Of a stretch of DNA of 7,796 bases, positions 6,032-7,796 are shown one piece after another (positions within the stretch are counted from its first letter, which is position 1; the number at the start of each line of letters is the position of its first letter). The translations under genes were made by a program, and so were the position numbers. Below the pieces are notes generated by a model that ran no database searches, was not told where the DNA came from, and saw nothing but the letters and a program-made list of their open reading frames with translations. Source of the stretch: Treponema sp. (GTDB lineage Bacteria; Spirochaetota; Spirochaetia; Treponematales; Breznakiellaceae); contig JAITAN010000056.1 of assembly GCA_031284105.1 (NCBI GenBank), forward strand, positions 1 to 7,796, written 5' to 3'.

Positions 6032-6865
6032 TCACAGCCAGAGATACACGCCGTGCAGCCTGGTACACATAAGCCACGTACCCGCGACAAGGAAAAGCGC
6101 GCCAAGTATGGACGCAACCGGCGTATCCGCATTAAACAGGAAATTTCTCCCAAGGAATACCAGCAAGACCCCGGCGCTGATGAAAAGGTACGCATTGCTT
6201 CCCCTCATGAGCGTGGAGATGAGAAAGCCGATAAGCGTAATTGCCGCGATACTCATTTCAACGGCGTTAAAGAGAGCGGAATAGCCCATTGTTACATTGA
6301 GCGCGGTATTCCACGAGAAGCCGTCAATAGGCGCTTGAATTGCAAATATGATACTCGCGGATACGAGTATAATAATAGTATATTTTTGTTCTTGGATATT
6401 GAAACCGGAAGCAAAGATACTTGCCGCAAGCAGCGAAAAAATACCAAGATAACGTCCGAAGAGCGCTATTCTGCCGGTGATAACCAGGTATATAACGGGG
6501 AATTCATTGACCTTGATAAAAGGGATCATCACGCGGCAGGCTTCAAAGGCAAAAGACATGACAAAAAAGGCAATATAGAGTATTTCGGGAGACGGGGTCT
6601 TTTCAAAAAAGCGATAAATACATATGCCGGCCGCAAACGAGTATCCTACCGATATGAGCGCGGCTGCGAAAGCGCCGTAGGCCGAAGCCTCCAGAATACC
6701 CGTAATGAGATACTCCGGTCTTTGAAGCGCTTCTTCAAGTACCGCAGGATACGCCTGCGGATTAACGCGGAAAACAACGGCCGATGAAGCCGCAATCACC
6801 GTAATGGCCGCTGTTGCGATACACAACCCGATTTTGAAGAACATATTCCTTTCTTTCAAAGTCAT
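6032..6865 (-). CDS. Polytopic membrane protein of unknown function
   Basis: About 277 residues from the ATG at 6865, strongly hydrophobic, with about eight predicted transmembrane stretches (near residues 11-32, 60-86, 94-115, 122-154, 162-179, 193-218, 225-244 and 249-267). A charged stretch FEACRVMIPFIKVNE lies near residues 107-121. No catalytic or binding motif is recognised; it could be a sensor, transporter or lipid-linked membrane protein. In-frame starts exist at 6922 (TTG), 6892, 6865 and 6844. The promoter at 6872-6900 overlaps the two upstream choices, so 6865 or 6844 is likely; 6865 would be at the predicted transcript start, while 6844 has AAAGGA very close upstream. It is the first gene of the unit with corA (6-bp gap) and the Sua5-like gene, which does not itself reveal its role. 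Confidence 0.8.
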   Translation of the reverse strand: MTLKERNMFFKIGLCIATAAITVIAASSAVVFRVNPQAYPAVLEEALQRPEYLITGILEASAYGAFAAALISVGYSFAAGICIYRFFEKTPSPEILYIAFFVMSFAFEACRVMIPFIKVNEFPVIYLVITGRIALFGRYLGIFSLLAASIFASGFNIQEQKYTIIILVSASIIFAIQAPIDGFSWNTALNVTMGYSALFNAVEMSIAAITLIGFLISTLMRGSNAYLFISAGVLLVFLGRNFLFNADTPVASILGALFLVAGTWLMCTRLHGVYLWL

Positions 6866-6871
6866 GCCTTG

Positions 6872-6900
6872 ATAATAGCCGATAACAGGCATATTTTCAA
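6872..6900 (-). promoter_or_regulatory. Strong sigma-70-type promoter of the membrane protein/corA/sua5 unit
   Basis: The minus strand has TTGAAA (6895-6900) and TATTAT (6872-6877) separated by exactly 17 bp, close to consensus in both boxes. The predicted start lies near 6865-6870, on or just before the ATG at 6865. This argues against the longer gene starts at 6892 and 6922 and raises the possibility of a leaderless message. Confidence 0.65.
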
Positions 6901-7014
6901 TATGCGCGTGAGGCGGTTCCAAGATGAACCGGTGCGTTTCTACCTTTACAATTTTTATTGTTCTGTTACCCTTGCGGCAATAGCAGGACTACTTCCCAGC
7001 CAAAGTATGGGGGC

Positions 7015-7045
7015 GCGGGGGAACTCGTTCCCCCGCATCTTTTTT
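7015..7045 (+). terminator. Strong intrinsic-terminator-like hairpin
   Basis: Arms 7015-7023 and 7028-7036 pair perfectly over 9 bp (GCGGGGGAA with TTCCCCCGC) around the tetraloop CTCG, followed by ATC and a run of T to 7045. The structure has the polarity of a plus-strand terminator, but no plus-strand gene lies upstream of it in the window; the neighbouring genes on the left run away from it on the minus strand. It may block stray plus-strand transcription, be left from a lost gene, or be a dispersed repeat. Confidence 0.65.
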
Positions 7046-7099
7046 AGGGGAGGCAGGTCAGACCTCTATGGTTTCTCTCCTCAATGATGCGGCGGTGCG

Positions 7100-7115
7100 C
7101 CGCGGCATACCGCGG
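7100..7115. repeat. GC-rich palindrome after the LRR relic
   Basis: CCGCGG (7100-7105), loop CATA, CCGCGG (7110-7115), lying just downstream of the LRR relic's stop (7122-7124) on the minus strand. The stem is identical to that at 705-720 and only the loop differs. There is no T tract, so it is at best a poor terminator. The rest of 6923-7121 holds only the upstream promoter region and the hairpin at 7015-7045; no gene is seen there. Confidence 0.5.
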
Positions 7116-7121
7116 CCGGAA

Positions 7122-7415
7122 CTAATTCCCCGCAGCCCGTATCCGGTCGGCGTGTTCTTTCCAGCCGGTTGCGTTCTTGTAACTATTCAGAGACGCAGCG
7201 GAACCGCTAATCCCTAACCCGTAGTCGCCAAGAACGGGAGGCTTCAGGGCTTGCAAGCTTATGGCGATCAGGCTGCCGCACTCGTTAAAGACCCGCTCCC
7301 CGATAGCGGTAACGCCGTCCGGTACCGCGTAACTTGGCGCGGTCTTTCCGGCGGGATACGCGATCAGTGTGGTAAAAGTCTTGTTAAACAGTACCCCGTC
7401 CCGTCTCGCAAAGAA
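7122..7415 (-). pseudogene. C-terminal fragment of a BspA-like leucine-rich-repeat surface protein
   Basis: The minus frame that ends with TAG at 7122-7124 reads, without interruption back to about 7415, as the tail of a BspA-like (LRR_5) protein: a DGVLFNK segment, LIAYPAGKT, YAVPDGVTAIGERVFNEC, SLIAISL, PPVLGD, then the typical terminal cap SYKNATGWKEHADRIRAA. LRR_5 proteins of oral and gut spirochaetes are secreted or surface-exposed and often bind host matrix. About 95 residues are recognisable; the signal peptide and the other repeats are absent. Further upstream the frame stays open but loses LRR character at the point where IS3-type transposase sequence begins on the other strand. The short cap region also seems to lack the usual IYVP strand. 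It has no start codon of its own in context, so it is a relic or the stub of a gene broken by the insertion sequence. Confidence 0.8.
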
Positions 7416-7777
7416 TTTCGAGACGCGCTGTCGGCATAGCGTCCGCAGGTCGGACGGAGTATGAGCCGGAAGGGGAACCGTTGGGACAATGCCTGTGCGG
7501 AGAGTTTTTTAAGACGTTAAAAGCGGAAGCGGATAAGGTAGAAGGGAGACACACGAAAGAGGAGGTGAGGGTAGAGGTATGTGAGTATATGGAACCGTAT
7601 TATAATAAGCGGCGTAGACATTCGGCGCTCGGCTTATGCTATACCGATAGCATTAACACATTACGGCGCCGCTTAATCTACCGTCCGTCATATCGGGGGA
7701 AGTCCAGGCACGGCGCAAATACCGCGTGCGATACGGCGCGGGCGGTTCCCGGCATACAGCCCTCTTTTATGCGTTGA
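7407..7777 (+). pseudogene. C-terminal relic of an IS3-family transposase (OrfB)
   Basis: The recognisable parts are KEFRDALS (from 7410), then MSRKGNRWDNACAES (from 7461), then FFKTLKAE, EYMEPYYNKRRRHSALG up to about 7640. This is the end of the rve/DDE integrase core, including the catalytic Glu region, plus the terminal YNxRRxHSALG block. Two lesions are visible: an in-frame TAG at 7437-7439, and a frameshift at the T run 7505-7511, where one more T would join the AES and FFKTLK frames. The two catalytic Asp segments, expected some 35 or more residues upstream, are missing and replaced by the LRR relic on the other strand. The frame continues to a stop at 7775-7777, but the last part does not look like transposase, so the true end of the element is unclear. 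No terminal inverted repeats were recognised. Confidence 0.82.
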
Positions 7778-7796
7778 TACTCCAAAACACCCCGCT

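Noticed and set aside
5855..6787. Plus-strand open frame of 310 codons
   Set aside because: It is antisense to corA and the membrane-protein gene, both of which have clear features; the composition (rich in Arg, Asn, Lys) is typical of a shadow frame.
7251..7439. Plus-strand open frame as an independent gene
   Set aside because: Its first part is the antisense of the LRR relic and its last part is IS3 transposase ending at a lesion; it is a composite artefact.
7505..7511. Programmed frameshift site in the IS3 relic
   Set aside because: IS3 programmed frameshifting joins OrfA to OrfB upstream at an A-rich slippery site; this T run lies near the OrfB C-terminus and the gene also has an in-frame stop.

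Overview
The window looks like a chromosomal segment of a moderately GC-rich spirochaete, most likely a Treponema of the gut or termite type. This is inferred from remembered resemblance (a BspA-like leucine-rich-repeat tail, an IS200-like TnpA relic, the general gene content); no search was run. It is a compact core of seven genes flanked on both sides by decayed mobile-element and surface-protein debris.

Left flank (1-935): a possible terminator (99-117), a tandem array of about eight 23/24-bp units (140-336), a rotting IS200/IS605-type TnpA relic on the minus strand (371-700), and two strong palindromes (705-720 and 795-845). No intact gene is visible here.

Plus-strand pair (936-2149): a pentapeptide-repeat protein with an N-terminal Cys/His cluster, overlapping by 4 bp a metallo-beta-lactamase-fold hydrolase. 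This pair converges with the minus-strand genes with only 6 bp between the stop codons.

Minus-strand genes (6865 down to 2156) form two probable transcription units. The first runs from a strong promoter at 6872-6900: polytopic membrane protein, CorA-family metal transporter, and Sua5-type threonylcarbamoyl-AMP synthase (tRNA t6A synthesis), with gaps of 6 and 8 bp. The second starts from a promoter at 3907-3934: a 65-residue one-helix membrane protein overlapping by 4 bp a soluble CapD/FlaA1-like nucleotide-sugar dehydratase for surface glycan synthesis. That pair looks like a split version of the usual membrane-anchored dehydratase.

Right flank (6923-7796): a strong terminator-like hairpin, a GC-rich palindrome with the same stem as one in the left flank, the C-terminal tail of a BspA-like LRR surface protein on the minus strand with its 5' part lost, and, abutting that break, the C-terminal end of an IS3-family transposase on the plus strand with an in-frame stop and a frameshift. 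I found no clear new defence or biosynthetic system. The most interesting items are the repeat array, the split dehydratase, the LRR/IS3 junction and the non-canonical metal motif in the hydrolase.
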